DNA of 64,000 bases from contig NZ_CAMPKE010000006.1 in assembly GCF_946887195.1 (NCBI RefSeq), forward strand, positions 62,001-126,000, written 5' to 3'. Positions 45,894-55,783 of the stretch are shown one piece after another. The notes beneath the pieces are model-generated. The model ran no database searches and was not told the origin of the DNA. It worked only from the letters and a program-made list of their open reading frames with translations. This DNA comes from an uncultured Halomonas sp. (GTDB taxonomy: Bacteria > Pseudomonadota > Gammaproteobacteria > Pseudomonadales > Halomonadaceae). The stretch's first letter is position 1. Each line of letters begins with the position of its first letter. A program made the position numbers and the translations under genes.

Positions 45894-47389
45894 GCATGCA
45901 ACTGAGCCACGCCGATTGGCAGAAGCTCGCCGGCGATCTGACGTTCGAAACCCGCGCCTTCATCGGCAACGCCTTCGTCGACGCCGCCAGCGGCGAGCGC
46001 TTCGCCACCATCAACCCGGCCACCGGCGAGGTGCTCGCCGAGGTTGCCAGTTGCGATGCGCCCGACGTCGAGCTTGCCGTGCGTCACGCCCGTGATGCCT
46101 ATAATCGCGGCGACTGGTCGCGTCTGGCGCCGGGTAAGCGCAAGCAGGCGATGCTGCGCCTGGCCGAGCTGATGGAGCGGCACAAGAACGAGCTGGCGCT
46201 GCTCGATACGCTGGACATGGGCAAGCCGGTGGGCAGCTCGCTGGGCGATATGGCCGGCGCCATCGGTTGTATGCGCTACAACGCCGAGACCATCGACAAG
46301 GTCTACGGCGAGGTCGCACCCACCGGAGAGGAGAGTCTCGGCCTGGTGCTCCGCGAGCCACTCGGCGTGGTCGCCTCGATCGTGCCGTGGAACTTCCCGC
46401 TGATGATGACCGCGTGGAAGATCGGCCCGGCGCTCGCCGCCGGCAACAGCGTGATTCTAAAGCCCTCGGAGAAATCGCCGCTCTCCGCGCTGCGTCTGGC
46501 ACAACTGGCCCAGGAGGCCGGTCTGCCGGAGGGCGTGTTCCAGGTGCTGCCCGGTTTCGGTCATACCGCGGGCAAGGCGCTGGCGTTGTCGATGGATGTC
46601 GATTGCCTGTCGTTCACCGGCTCCACCGGCGTCGGCAAGCAGCTGATGCAGTACGCCGGCCAGTCGAACCTGAAGCGCATCTATCTGGAGTGCGGTGGCA
46701 AGAGCCCCAACCTGGTGTTCGCCGACTGCAAGGACATCGACGCCGTGGCCAGCCACGCCGCCGAGGCGATCTTCCACAACCAGGGCGAGGTGTGCATCGC
46801 CGGCTCGCGGCTACTGGTCGAGAACTCGATTCGCGAGGCGTTCATCGAGCGCGTGCTGGCGCATGCCGAGCGCATGCAGCCCGGCGATCCGCTCGACCCG
46901 GCCAGCTTCATGGGTGCGATCGTCGACGATGTGCAGCATCAGCGTATCCTCGATTACATTCGCCAGGGCGTGGAAGAGGGCGCGCGGCTGCGCACTGGCG
47001 GTGAGGCGGTGAGTCCGGTCGAGGGCGGGTTGTTCGTCGCGCCGACGATTTTCGACGGCGTTACACCGGAGATGAAAATCGGGCGTGAGGAAGTCTTCGG
47101 CCCGGTGCTGTCGGTATTCGGCTTCGATACCGAGCAGGAGGCCATCGCCATGGCCAACGATAGCGAGTACGGTCTGGCCGCCGGGTTGTGGAGCCAGGAC
47201 ATCGACCGTGTGATGCGCGTCTCGCGGCGGTTGCACTCCGGCCAGGTCTTCGTCAACAACTGGGCCGGTGGCGATATGACGGTGCCCTTCGGCGGCGTCA
47301 AGCAGTCCGGCAATGGCCGCGACAAATCGCACCACTCGCTGGAGGAGTACTCCGAACTGAAGACGGTATGGATGTCGCTGGCGCACTGA
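45890..47389 (+). CDS. puuC: Gamma-glutamyl-gamma-aminobutyraldehyde dehydrogenase
   Basis: An NAD(P)-dependent aldehyde dehydrogenase of 499 residues. It is close to E. coli PuuC and Pseudomonas KauB: TIDKVYGEVAPTGEE, ASIVPWNFPLMMTAWKIGPALAAGNSVILKPSEKSPLSALRLA, SFTGSTGVGKQLM, LECGGKSPNLVFADC, the nucleophile in NQGEVCIAGSRLL, and DMTVPFGGVKQSGNGRDKS. It can serve both routes, oxidising the gamma-glutamyl aldehyde from PuuB or 4-aminobutanal from SpuC. The next 211 bases hold no gene. Confidence 0.94.
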   Translation: MSMQLSHADWQKLAGDLTFETRAFIGNAFVDAASGERFATINPATGEVLAEVASCDAPDVELAVRHARDAYNRGDWSRLAPGKRKQAMLRLAELMERHKNELALLDTLDMGKPVGSSLGDMAGAIGCMRYNAETIDKVYGEVAPTGEESLGLVLREPLGVVASIVPWNFPLMMTAWKIGPALAAGNSVILKPSEKSPLSALRLAQLAQEAGLPEGVFQVLPGFGHTAGKALALSMDVDCLSFTGSTGVGKQLMQYAGQSNLKRIYLECGGKSPNLVFADCKDIDAVASHAAEAIFHNQGEVCIAGSRLLVENSIREAFIERVLAHAERMQPGDPLDPASFMGAIVDDVQHQRILDYIRQGVEEGARLRTGGEAVSPVEGGLFVAPTIFDGVTPEMKIGREEVFGPVLSVFGFDTEQEAIAMANDSEYGLAAGLWSQDIDRVMRVSRRLHSGQVFVNNWAGGDMTVPFGGVKQSGNGRDKSHHSLEEYSELKTVWMSLAH

Positions 47390-47481
47390 TTATGGGCTCA
47401 GAGGCACCAAGAGCGGCGTGAAAAATGCTAGCCGACGCTCCTCTTCGTAATCATTCTATTCATGACAGCGCTATCTGACGG

Positions 47482-47511
47482 CAGTTTGTACGATATCTCC
47501 TACAAAAACTG
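47482..47511. terminator. Imperfect hairpin downstream of puuC
   Basis: CAGTTTGTA and TACAAAAACTG can pair with a two-base bulge around CGATATCTCC. It lies about 93 bases after the puuC stop and 90 before the PAAR gene. It could be a weak terminator or part of a regulatory region. Confidence 0.35.
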
Positions 47512-47546
47512 TCGTTAATGGCTTACGAGGCCAACGCCGTTCAGCA

Positions 47547-47571
47547 GATACAATCGTTACTTATTTGTATC
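47547..47571. promoter_or_regulatory. Inverted repeat upstream of the PAAR effector gene
   Basis: GATACAA and TTGTATC are perfect inverted repeats separated by 11 bases in A/T-rich sequence, ending 29 bases before the ATG. The spacing would suit a dimeric regulator. No regulator in the window is an obvious partner. Confidence 0.35.
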
Positions 47572-47600
47572 GTTTGGATCTAATAAAAGGTGTTGGCAGC

Positions 47601-49028
47601 ATGGATCTGGCAAAAATCGGCGACAAGGTCGTCTGCAAGTGTAACGGCGGCCCGCACAAGGTCGTCAGCGGCGCGAGCACGGTCTTCGTCGACGATGTCC
47701 CGGCGGCGCGCGTCGGCGACAGAAGCTCCTGCGGGGCCAGCATCGTCACTGGCGCCGACTGGTTCGAGATCGAAGACAGCCCCGCCGCGATCAATGGCAG
47801 CAAAACTTCCTGCGGTGGCCGGGTCATCACCGGCTCGAGCGTAAGCACCGGCTCGCCGACGAGTATCGCGATCGGCGGGTTCCGCTTTGAGCAGACCGCG
47901 CCCGCCAGCACCGATACGAGCGATGAAGCCGCCACGGCGCGCTCCGCTACGTCAGTCTCGCCAGCGGCGAGCGATGCCCGGCCGGCGATGGCCGAACCCG
48001 CGCAGGCCGACGAAGACACCGCTACCGATGGCGCCGCGCCGGGCTTTCATATCGTCGAACGGCCAATGTCGGGCCAGCAACTCGAAGCCGAGCTGCTAGG
48101 CTGGGCAAATTCCCAGGCGCGCAAGAGATTCCGCACCCTGAATCTGCATCTCGCCGATCGCGCCAGACCCGGCCGATTGGCGATACTCAGCGACCCGGAC
48201 AATCTGCAATGCACGGTACAGGAAGCCCGGCTCAGCGATGCGGCGGCCCGGGCCGATGCGGCGCTAGCCACACTGAGCGATGAAGACGCCCAGTTCATGG
48301 TCGAGAATTACCACGCCATCGCCGCGTTTCTTGGCCACGCCTCGACCGGCGTGGGCGTGCCGGCCACCCTGGCCGGCAAGCACCTGACGACCATCGAACG
48401 CACGCTGCGTAGCATCGAGCGGCTGCACCAGCGCAGCTTCGCCGAGCATGGCAACCTCAACAATCCGGAGTTCTTCGCCCAGCGCCGCCGGCTCTTCGGT
48501 CAATTGAACGGCGCCATGCGGCCACTGGTGCGCCGCGGCGTCGGCTTTCCCGATCACCCGTCGCTGCGTCACGCACTGGGCATCTCGACCCGCAGCCTGA
48601 CACATCATTGGCGTGATGCCGGGGTGGGTGACATACCCGGCTACGCGACGCATATCGAAGGCTTGGCAAAAGCCGCTAGGTATATTCGCGCCGGGGGTTG
48701 GATCGGCGTTGCGCTCGGCGGGGCAGCGTCCTATGCCAAGGTTCAGGAAGTCTGCGCCAGCGGACGCGACGCCGAATGCGAGCGGGTGAAATACACTGAA
48801 GCCGGCGCGTTTGTCGGTGGGCTTGGTGGCGGCGCGGTTGGCGGGAGCGCCGCCGGCCTTGGCGCAGCGGCTGTCTGTAGTGCGATTGGATTGGCGACCG
48901 CTGGGGTTGGGGCTATCGCCTGTGGTTTGGTCGTGGTTGGGGCAGGCAGCCTCATAGGAAGCGAGTTAGGAGGTTTGGGTGGTGAGACTGTTGGAAACGT
49001 AATATTCGAAGGAATCGCAAATGACTGA
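47601..49028 (+). CDS. PAAR-domain protein, probable type VI secretion effector with membrane-active C terminus
   Basis: The 475-residue protein starts with a PAAR domain (about residues 1-90: VVCKCNGGPHKVVSGASTVFVDDVPAARVGDRSSCG, INGSKTSCGGRVITGSS), the spike tip of type VI systems. An Ala/Thr/Ser/Asp-rich linker (about 95-145) and a helical middle region follow. From about residue 361 the C terminus is Gly/Ala-rich and hydrophobic, with many GxxxG-like steps and no visible catalytic motif. A pore-forming or membrane-targeting toxin is therefore the best guess. The start at 47601 removes 12 upstream codons. A small membrane gene overlaps its stop. No T6SS structural gene is in the window. 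Confidence 0.8.
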   Translation: MDLAKIGDKVVCKCNGGPHKVVSGASTVFVDDVPAARVGDRSSCGASIVTGADWFEIEDSPAAINGSKTSCGGRVITGSSVSTGSPTSIAIGGFRFEQTAPASTDTSDEAATARSATSVSPAASDARPAMAEPAQADEDTATDGAAPGFHIVERPMSGQQLEAELLGWANSQARKRFRTLNLHLADRARPGRLAILSDPDNLQCTVQEARLSDAAARADAALATLSDEDAQFMVENYHAIAAFLGHASTGVGVPATLAGKHLTTIERTLRSIERLHQRSFAEHGNLNNPEFFAQRRRLFGQLNGAMRPLVRRGVGFPDHPSLRHALGISTRSLTHHWRDAGVGDIPGYATHIEGLAKAARYIRAGGWIGVALGGAASYAKVQEVCASGRDAECERVKYTEAGAFVGGLGGGAVGGSAAGLGAAAVCSAIGLATAGVGAIACGLVVVGAGSLIGSELGGLGGETVGNVIFEGIAND

Positions 49029-49401
49029 GACTGTATATGCATATACATGGGGCTTTTTATTTATACTTATTTACCTAAACCTCAGTGTCTGCCTTTATGT
49101 GGCATTTGCGAAACTAGCGAAAATCGAGAGCCACCTCGAAAATTGCAAACTCGTGGAGAACAATCGCTACATATGGGGAGGCGGGCCCATAGGGCGCATG
49201 TATCGATTGATGCAAATCGGAGGCATGCTTTTCTTCCCAAAAATCATAAGAAAAAACGGCGAAGCCGATCTTGAAGAAATTCGAAGATTGCCTATTCCAT
49301 TGAGACGTTGGGTCACATTTCCTGCCGGCACGTTAATAGCGCTATCTGCCGCAATGATCGCCCTCTGGGGCTATGGAGAGTACACCGGCTTGCTTGAATA
49401 G
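49021..49401 (+). CDS. Small membrane protein, probable immunity protein for the PAAR effector
   Basis: The 126-residue protein has two membrane helices (about residues 8-30 and 99-120) flanking a basic loop (RMYRLMQIGGMLFFPKIIRKNG, then LEEIRRLPIPLRRWV). It begins eight bases inside the end of the effector gene, so the pair is translationally coupled. The sequence is clearly richer in A and T than its neighbours, usual for mobile immunity genes. I recognise no named family. An inner-membrane location fits protection against a membrane-active toxin, which is an inference from context. Confidence 0.7.
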   Translation: MTETVYAYTWGFLFILIYLNLSVCLYVAFAKLAKIESHLENCKLVENNRYIWGGGPIGRMYRLMQIGGMLFFPKIIRKNGEADLEEIRRLPIPLRRWVTFPAGTLIALSAAMIALWGYGEYTGLLE

Positions 49402-49571
49402 ATTGCCTCGTCATCAGGGCCCGGTAAGTCCACAAGGTTTGCGTTAGTCACCAATGGACCTATTCGCTGATCGGGTGCGATGAGGCATGCGGTGGCCAAC
49501 TCTGGAAGCGGCTGCGTCTGCCGCAGCAGCGTCGCTATCAGCCATCCGGAGCACTCTCCGAGCAATCCTTC
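49402..49571. other. Intergenic stretch between the effector module and puuR
   Basis: I see no supportable gene here. A 64-codon minus-strand frame (49371-49565) overlaps the end of the immunity gene, has no ribosome binding site that I can see and resembles nothing I know. It may be remnant sequence at the edge of the inserted module. No clear terminator is visible for either side. Confidence 0.4.
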
Positions 49572-50123
49572 CTAGAATGTCTTGGCCGGCGTACAGCAAC
49601 TCACCAGCCGACACGCCACCTTGCCGGGGTTGCGGAAGCGGTGGGGAATGTTGGTGTTGAAGTAATACGCCTCACCGGGGCCGAGCGTGCGCGTGTCGGC
49701 GCCGATGGTGATCTCGATCTCGCCATCGAGAATCACCCCGGCTTCCTCGCCCTGGTGGGCGATCATCTCGCGGCCGGTGTCGGCGCCGGCGGCGTAGGTT
49801 TCGATGATGAACGATAGCGCGCGGGTCTCTCGAGTGGCGCCGACCAGGCTGAAAATGACATCGCCACTGCCGATGTTGGGCAACTCATCGGCGCGATAGA
49901 ACACCTGGTTGCGGTTCTCCAGATCCATGGTGAAGAAATCGCCGACGCTGATCGGAATGGCGTCGAGAATCTTCTTCAGCGAGCTGACCGAGGGGCTGAC
50001 CTTGTTCTGCTCGATCAGCGACAGGCTGGAGTGGGTGACGCCGCAACGCTTGGCCAGCTCGCGCTGGGAAATGCCCCGCAAGGTTCGCAGGGCACGCAGA
50101 CGTGGGCCAACATCGTCGGACAT
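49572..50123 (-). CDS. puuR: Putrescine-responsive repressor PuuR
   Basis: The 183-residue protein has an XRE helix-turn-helix (RLRALRTLRGISQRELAKRCGVTHSSLSLIEQNKVSPSVSSLKKIL) and a C-terminal cupin. The cupin segments (FIIETYAAGADTGREMIAHQGEEAGVILDGEIEITI, NTNIPHRFRN, RLVSCCTPAKTF) align with E. coli PuuR over its whole length. PuuR represses puu genes and is released by putrescine. It lies only three bases after gatB on the same strand, so it may be transcribed from the gatCAB promoter. Confidence 0.92.
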   Translation of the reverse strand: MSDDVGPRLRALRTLRGISQRELAKRCGVTHSSLSLIEQNKVSPSVSSLKKILDAIPISVGDFFTMDLENRNQVFYRADELPNIGSGDVIFSLVGATRETRALSFIIETYAAGADTGREMIAHQGEEAGVILDGEIEITIGADTRTLGPGEAYYFNTNIPHRFRNPGKVACRLVSCCTPAKTF

Positions 50124-50126
50124 CCG

Positions 50127-51578
50127 CTATTCCTTATCCAGTTTCTGCTTCAACAGAACGTTGACCTGCTGCGGGTTGGCGGTGCCGCGCGAGGCTTTCA
50201 TCACCTGACCGACGAAATAGCCGATCATCTTGCCGCGTTTTTCTTCCTCGGCTTCGCGATACTGGGCGACCTGCACCGGGCTGTCATCGATCACCTGATC
50301 GATCATCGCCTCGATGGCGCCGCTATCGGTGACCTGCTTGAGCCCCTTGGCCTCGATGATCTCGTCGGCCGAGTTGCCTTCGCCATTCCACAGCGCGGCG
50401 AACACCTGCTTGGCGGCCTTGCCGTTGATGGTTTCGTCGATCACGCGTTTGATCAAACCACCCAGTTGCTCGGCCGTGACCGGGCTGCGAGTGATGTCCA
50501 GACCCTCCCGGTTGAGGTGGCCGGAAAGCTCGCCTTGCACCCAGTTGGCGGCCTGCTTGGCATCGCCGCATACGTCCTTGACCGCCTCGAAATACTCGGC
50601 CATCGGGCGGCTCGATGCCAGTACGCTGGCATCATAAGGCGATAGCCCCAGCTCGCGCTCGAAGCGCGTGCGTTTCCCGGCAGGCAATTCCGGCAGGTTC
50701 GCACGCAAATGATCGACGTAGGCCCGGTCGAGTACCACGGGCAGCAGGTCGGGGCACGGGAAGTAGCGGTAATCGTTGGCCTCTTCCTTGGTGCGCATGC
50801 TGCGCGTCTCGTCCGCTTCCGGATCGTAGAGGCGCGTTTCCTGGACCACCGCGCCGCCATCCTCGATCAGTTCGATCTGGCGTTCGACCTCGAAGGCGAT
50901 GGCGCGCTCGACGAAGCGGAACGAGTTGACGTTCTTGATCTCGGCGCGGGTACCGAACGCTTCCTGCCCCTTGGGGCGCACCGAGACATTGACGTCGCAG
51001 CGCATCGAACCCTCGGCCATGTTGCCATCCGAAATGCCCAGGTAGGTGACGATGGCGTGAATCGCCCTGATATAAGCCACGGCCTCCTTGGCCGAGCGCA
51101 TGTCCGGCTCGGAAACGATTTCCAGCAGCGGCGTGCCGGCACGATTGAGATCGATGCCGGTCATGCCGTGGTAGTCCTCGTGCAAGGATTTGCCGGCGTC
51201 CTCCTCGAGGTGGGCGTGATGTACGCGAATGCGCTTGGTATTGCCGTCGTCGAGGCTGATCTCGACCTCGCCCGGGCCGACGATCGGATGATACATCTGG
51301 CTGGTCTGATAACCCTTGGGCAGGTCGGGGTAGAAATAATTCTTGCGATCGAATACCGATGTTTCGGGAATCTCGGCATCGATCGCCAGTCCGAACTCGA
51401 CGGCCATGGCCACGGCGGCTTCGTTGAGCACTGGCAGCACACCGGGCAGGCCCAGGTCGATGGCGCAGGCCTGGCTGTTCGGCTCACTCCCGAAGGCGGT
51501 GGACGCGCCGGAGAAGATCTTCGATTGGGTGGCGAGCTGGACGTGGACTTCCAGCCCGATCACGGTTTCCCATTGCAT
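50127..51578 (-). CDS. gatB: Asp-tRNA(Asn)/Glu-tRNA(Gln) amidotransferase subunit B
   Basis: GatB binds and activates the misacylated tRNA for transamidation. The protein (483 residues from [15 protein letters not shown]) has the family blocks [60 protein letters not shown] and the C-terminal YqeY-like tail domain. The long open frame upstream is a shadow inside gatA. Two ATGs in tandem (51581 and 51578) are possible; the second has the better distance to GGGAGAG. Confidence 0.95.
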   Translation of the reverse strand: MQWETVIGLEVHVQLATQSKIFSGASTAFGSEPNSQACAIDLGLPGVLPVLNEAAVAMAVEFGLAIDAEIPETSVFDRKNYFYPDLPKGYQTSQMYHPIVGPGEVEISLDDGNTKRIRVHHAHLEEDAGKSLHEDYHGMTGIDLNRAGTPLLEIVSEPDMRSAKEAVAYIRAIHAIVTYLGISDGNMAEGSMRCDVNVSVRPKGQEAFGTRAEIKNVNSFRFVERAIAFEVERQIELIEDGGAVVQETRLYDPEADETRSMRTKEEANDYRYFPCPDLLPVVLDRAYVDHLRANLPELPAGKRTRFERELGLSPYDASVLASSRPMAEYFEAVKDVCGDAKQAANWVQGELSGHLNREGLDITRSPVTAEQLGGLIKRVIDETINGKAAKQVFAALWNGEGNSADEIIEAKGLKQVTDSGAIEAMIDQVIDDSPVQVAQYREAEEEKRGKMIGYFVGQVMKASRGTANPQQVNVLLKQKLDKE

Positions 51579-53068
51579 CATGCGCTCTCCCTGGCAATGG
51601 CAGGCCGTTGGCGGTGCCAATCGGTAGCCTGCTGGAACTGGTGGGCCACGTTGAGCAGGTGCTGCTCGGCGAAATGCGGGCCGAGGATCTGCAGGCCTAT
51701 CGGGCGGCGTTCCGCTGGGCGGCACTCCGCCGGGCGGCCATTGGCGAAGCCGGCCGGTACGCTGATGCCAGGGATGCCGGCCAGATTGGTCGCGATCGTG
51801 TAGATATCCTGCAGGTACATCGTGACCGGGTCCTTGTTGGCGCCCAGGTCGAAGGCGGGGGTCGGCGTCGCCGGTCCCATCAGCACGTCGACATCCTCGA
51901 AGGCATCGAGGAAATCCTGGCGGATCAGCCGGCGCACTTGTTGGGCCTTCTTGTAATAGGCATCGAAGAAACCCTCCGAGAGGGTATGCGTGCCGATCAG
52001 AATGCGCCGTTTGACCTCTTCGCCGAAGCCCTCCGCTCGCGAGCGCTTGTAAAGGTCGATAAGATCGCTCGGGTCGTCGCAGCGGTGGCCGAAGCGCACA
52101 CCATCGAAGCGCGAGAGATTCGATGACGCCTCGGCTGGGGCGATCACGTAATAGGCGGGAATCGCCAGTTCGGTGTGCGGCAGGCTGACCTCGCGCACGC
52201 TGGCGCCCAGCGACTCGTAGACCTTGATCGCGTCACGGACCGCGCTTTCCACGGCGGGGTCGAGGCCATCGCCGAAATACTCCTTGGGCAGGCCGATCTT
52301 GAGACCCGACAGCGAGGTTTCGAGCTCGGCGCGGTAATCCGGCACGCCACGCACCACACTGGTCGAATCGCGTGGATCGTGCCCGGCGATGGCGCCGAGC
52401 AGCAACGCGCAGTCTTCGGCCGTGCGCGCCATCGGCCCGGCCTGATCGAGGCTCGATGCGTAGGCCACCATGCCGTAACGGGACACGCGCCCGTAGGTCG
52501 GCTTCAAGCCGGTGATGCCGCAAAACGCCGCCGGCTGTCGGATCGAGCCGCCGGTGTCGGTACCCAGCGCCGCCGGCACCAGGCCCGCGGCGACCGCCGC
52601 CGCGCTACCGCCCGAACTGCCGCCAGGTACGGCGGTGAGATCCCAAGGGTTTTTCACCGGGCCGTAGTAGCTGTTTTCGTTGGACGAGCCCATCGCGAAC
52701 TCATCCATGTTGGTCTTGCCCAGGCACACCGTACCGCTGACACCGAGCTTCTCGACCAGGGTGGCGTCATAGGGCGAAACGAAATTATCGAGCATCCGCG
52801 AGCCGCAGCTGGTGCGCACCCCTTGGGTGCAGAAAAGATCCTTCAGGGCCAACGGCAAGCCATTCAGGGGGCCCGCTTCACCCCTGGCGCGGGCGGCATC
52901 GGCGGCGTCGGCCGCTGCCAGCGCGTTGTCCCCGGTGACGGTGATGAAGCTGTTGAGCTCGCCATCGACGCGCTGAATGCGTGCAAGCAGCGTTTCGGTC
53001 AATTCGCGGCTGGAAAATTCACCGGCGGCCAGGTCGGTGGCAAGCTCGGTCAGTGTCTTGTCATGCAT
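51578..53068 (-). CDS. gatA: Asp-tRNA(Asn)/Glu-tRNA(Gln) amidotransferase subunit A
   Basis: GatA is the amidase that releases ammonia from glutamine for the transamidation. The 496-residue amidase-signature protein has the catalytic Lys in [12 protein letters not shown], the Ser pair in [16 protein letters not shown] and [31 protein letters not shown]. The TGA stop overlaps the gatB start region, and gatC lies 51 bases upstream. The trimeric GatCAB is needed in organisms lacking AsnRS or GlnRS. Confidence 0.96.
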   Translation of the reverse strand: MHDKTLTELATDLAAGEFSSRELTETLLARIQRVDGELNSFITVTGDNALAAADAADAARARGEAGPLNGLPLALKDLFCTQGVRTSCGSRMLDNFVSPYDATLVEKLGVSGTVCLGKTNMDEFAMGSSNENSYYGPVKNPWDLTAVPGGSSGGSAAAVAAGLVPAALGTDTGGSIRQPAAFCGITGLKPTYGRVSRYGMVAYASSLDQAGPMARTAEDCALLLGAIAGHDPRDSTSVVRGVPDYRAELETSLSGLKIGLPKEYFGDGLDPAVESAVRDAIKVYESLGASVREVSLPHTELAIPAYYVIAPAEASSNLSRFDGVRFGHRCDDPSDLIDLYKRSRAEGFGEEVKRRILIGTHTLSEGFFDAYYKKAQQVRRLIRQDFLDAFEDVDVLMGPATPTPAFDLGANKDPVTMYLQDIYTIATNLAGIPGISVPAGFANGRPAECRPAERRPIGLQILGPHFAEQHLLNVAHQFQQATDWHRQRPAIARESA

Positions 53069-53119
53069 GCGGAGAATGGCTCCCTATATGGCGTTTTCGA
53101 CGGCGTATCGCGGCATGGG

Positions 53120-53407
53120 TCATTCGACGACCCTGGGCACCAGATACAAGCCGTCTTCCACCGCGGGGGCGCAGCGCTGGAAGCGCTCGCGCTGATTGCT
53201 CTCGGTGACTTCGTCGGCACGCAGGCGCTGCGTGCCTTCCAGCGGGTGAGCGAGCGGTGCCACGCCCTGCGTGTCGATGGCCTGCAGGCGGTCGACCATC
53301 TCGAGAATGCGGCCAATGTCGTCCGCATAGTGGGTGGCGTCTTCGTCATCGAGGCCCAGGCGAGCGAGGTGAGCGGCTCGCCGTACGTCTTCGTGTTCAA
53401 GTGCCAT
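53120..53407 (-). CDS. gatC: Asp-tRNA(Asn)/Glu-tRNA(Gln) amidotransferase subunit C
   Basis: GatC stabilises GatA and bridges it to GatB. The 95-residue start [23 protein letters not shown] has AAGGGAAG upstream. The segments [23 protein letters not shown] and [34 protein letters not shown] are the usual GatC motifs. It is first in the gatCAB-puuR run and divergent from mreB; the 197-base gap must hold both promoters. Confidence 0.94.
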   Translation of the reverse strand: MALEHEDVRRAAHLARLGLDDEDATHYADDIGRILEMVDRLQAIDTQGVAPLAHPLEGTQRLRADEVTESNQRERFQRCAPAVEDGLYLVPRVVE

Positions 53408-53481
53408 GCGTCGGCTTCCCTTGAAGATCAGGCAATCGTGTGAGGCGCCGCAATACTCTCGGCAATGCAGCGCCAGGCTAA

Positions 53482-54642
<1,161 letters not shown>

Positions 54643-54689
54643 CGATTCAGGTGCCGGTATTCATGAGATCGGATTCAGCGGCTATCTTT

Positions 54690-54718
54690 GGGCGATCGAT
54701 GTATCCGATCGACCGCCC
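54690..54718. terminator. Hairpin in the mreB-mreC gap
   Basis: GGGCGATCGAT pairs with the GATCGACCGCCC side around GTATCC with about ten base pairs. No T run follows. It could attenuate or stabilise the mreB message so that more MreB than MreC is made. Confidence 0.4.
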
Positions 54719-54729
54719 CTGAGGATGGC

Positions 54730-54747
54730 TGCAAACGATTGTTTGCA
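54730..54747. promoter_or_regulatory. Second hairpin in the mreB-mreC gap
   Basis: TGCAAAC-GATT-GTTTGCA is a perfect seven-base stem with a four-base loop, followed by another TGCAAAT. It lies 68 bases before the ATG used here for mreC. It may be an operator or an RNA structure. Confidence 0.35.
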
Positions 54748-54814
54748 TCATGCAAATAATCATTCCGGCGATTCGCATCGCCATCAGTGATCTTCATGCA
54801 TCGTAGCGCCTGGC

Positions 54815-55783
54815 ATGTCTGTAAATGGACAGTGTATAGCCCTCGGGGGGAGGCCTATCAAACCGCTATTCTCGCATGGCCCCGTGCCCGGCTATCGCAT
54901 GCTGTTTTGCGCCATCGTCGCCTTTGCGCTGATGTTCGCCGAACAGCGCGTTCCCCGCATGACGGAGTTGCGCGCTCATCTATCGACGATAGTCGCTCCC
55001 GTGCAGTGGCTGGTCAGCCAGCCTAGCGATGCCTTGTCCTGGGGCGCGCTGGTGATTGCCGACCAGCGTGAACTGATCGAAGAGAATCGCCTGCTGCGCG
55101 AACAATTGCTGATGCTCTCCCATCGTGTGCAGCGCATGGCCAGCCTGACGGCCGAGAACGAACGCCTGCGCGAATTGCTCAATGCGGCGCAGCGCGGCGA
55201 CATTCCCTATATCACTGCCGAGTTGCTGTCGCTCGATTCGGATCCTTTCACTCATCAGATGGTCATCGACCGTGGGCGCAGCGATGGCGTCTATGTCGGG
55301 CAGCCGGTCATGGATGCGTCGGGCCTGATCGGTCAGGTCATCTCGGTATCCGCCTACAACAGCCGGGTACTGATGATCGCCGATGCCAGCTTCGCGGTTC
55401 CCGTGCAGGTCAATCGCAACGGGCTGCGTTTCATCGTCCAGGGTACTGGCCGCTACGATGAGCTCGACATGTTGCACGTTCCCGATACCGCCGATATTCG
55501 TATCGGCGATCTGCTGGTGACGTCCGGTCTGGCCGGGCGCTTCCCGGAGGGCTATCCGGTCGCCAGAGTGGAGGAGGTCATTCATGATCCCGGTGCGCCG
55601 TTTGCCGAGGTCGTCGCCGAGCCGGTCGCCCAGACCGAGCGCTCCCGGCAATTCCTGTTGCTGTTCCCGCCACCGCCGCCGGTCGTTTCGGATCAAGCGC
55701 TCGATGCCGCTATCGAGCTCGGCAACAGGTTGTTGCCCAGCGGTGAGGAAGCGCGCACTGCCGGCCAGGGGGAGGGAACCTGA
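54815..55783 (+). CDS. mreC: Rod shape-determining protein MreC
   Basis: MreC is a bitopic periplasmic scaffold of the elongasome. The 322-residue frame has one helix (YRMLFCAIVAFALMFAEQR, about residues 27-45), a coiled coil (ADQRELIEENRLLREQLLMLSHRVQRMASLTAENERLRELL) and the beta domain (IDRGRSDGVYVGQPVMDASGLIGQV). The start is uncertain. The only good ribosome binding site, GGGGGGAGG at 54845-54853, is inside the frame, just before an ATC codon where the homologous N terminus (KPLFSHGP) begins. The ATG at 54815 has no ribosome binding site that I can see. Confidence 0.92.
   Translation: MSVNGQCIALGGRPIKPLFSHGPVPGYRMLFCAIVAFALMFAEQRVPRMTELRAHLSTIVAPVQWLVSQPSDALSWGALVIADQRELIEENRLLREQLLMLSHRVQRMASLTAENERLRELLNAAQRGDIPYITAELLSLDSDPFTHQMVIDRGRSDGVYVGQPVMDASGLIGQVISVSAYNSRVLMIADASFAVPVQVNRNGLRFIVQGTGRYDELDMLHVPDTADIRIGDLLVTSGLAGRFPEGYPVARVEEVIHDPGAPFAEVVAEPVAQTERSRQFLLLFPPPPPVVSDQALDAAIELGNRLLPSGEEARTAGQGEGT

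Noticed and set aside
49371..49565. 64-codon minus-strand frame next to the immunity gene
   Set aside because: It overlaps the coding end of the opposite-strand gene, lacks a ribosome binding site and resembles nothing I recognise; kept only as an intergenic note.
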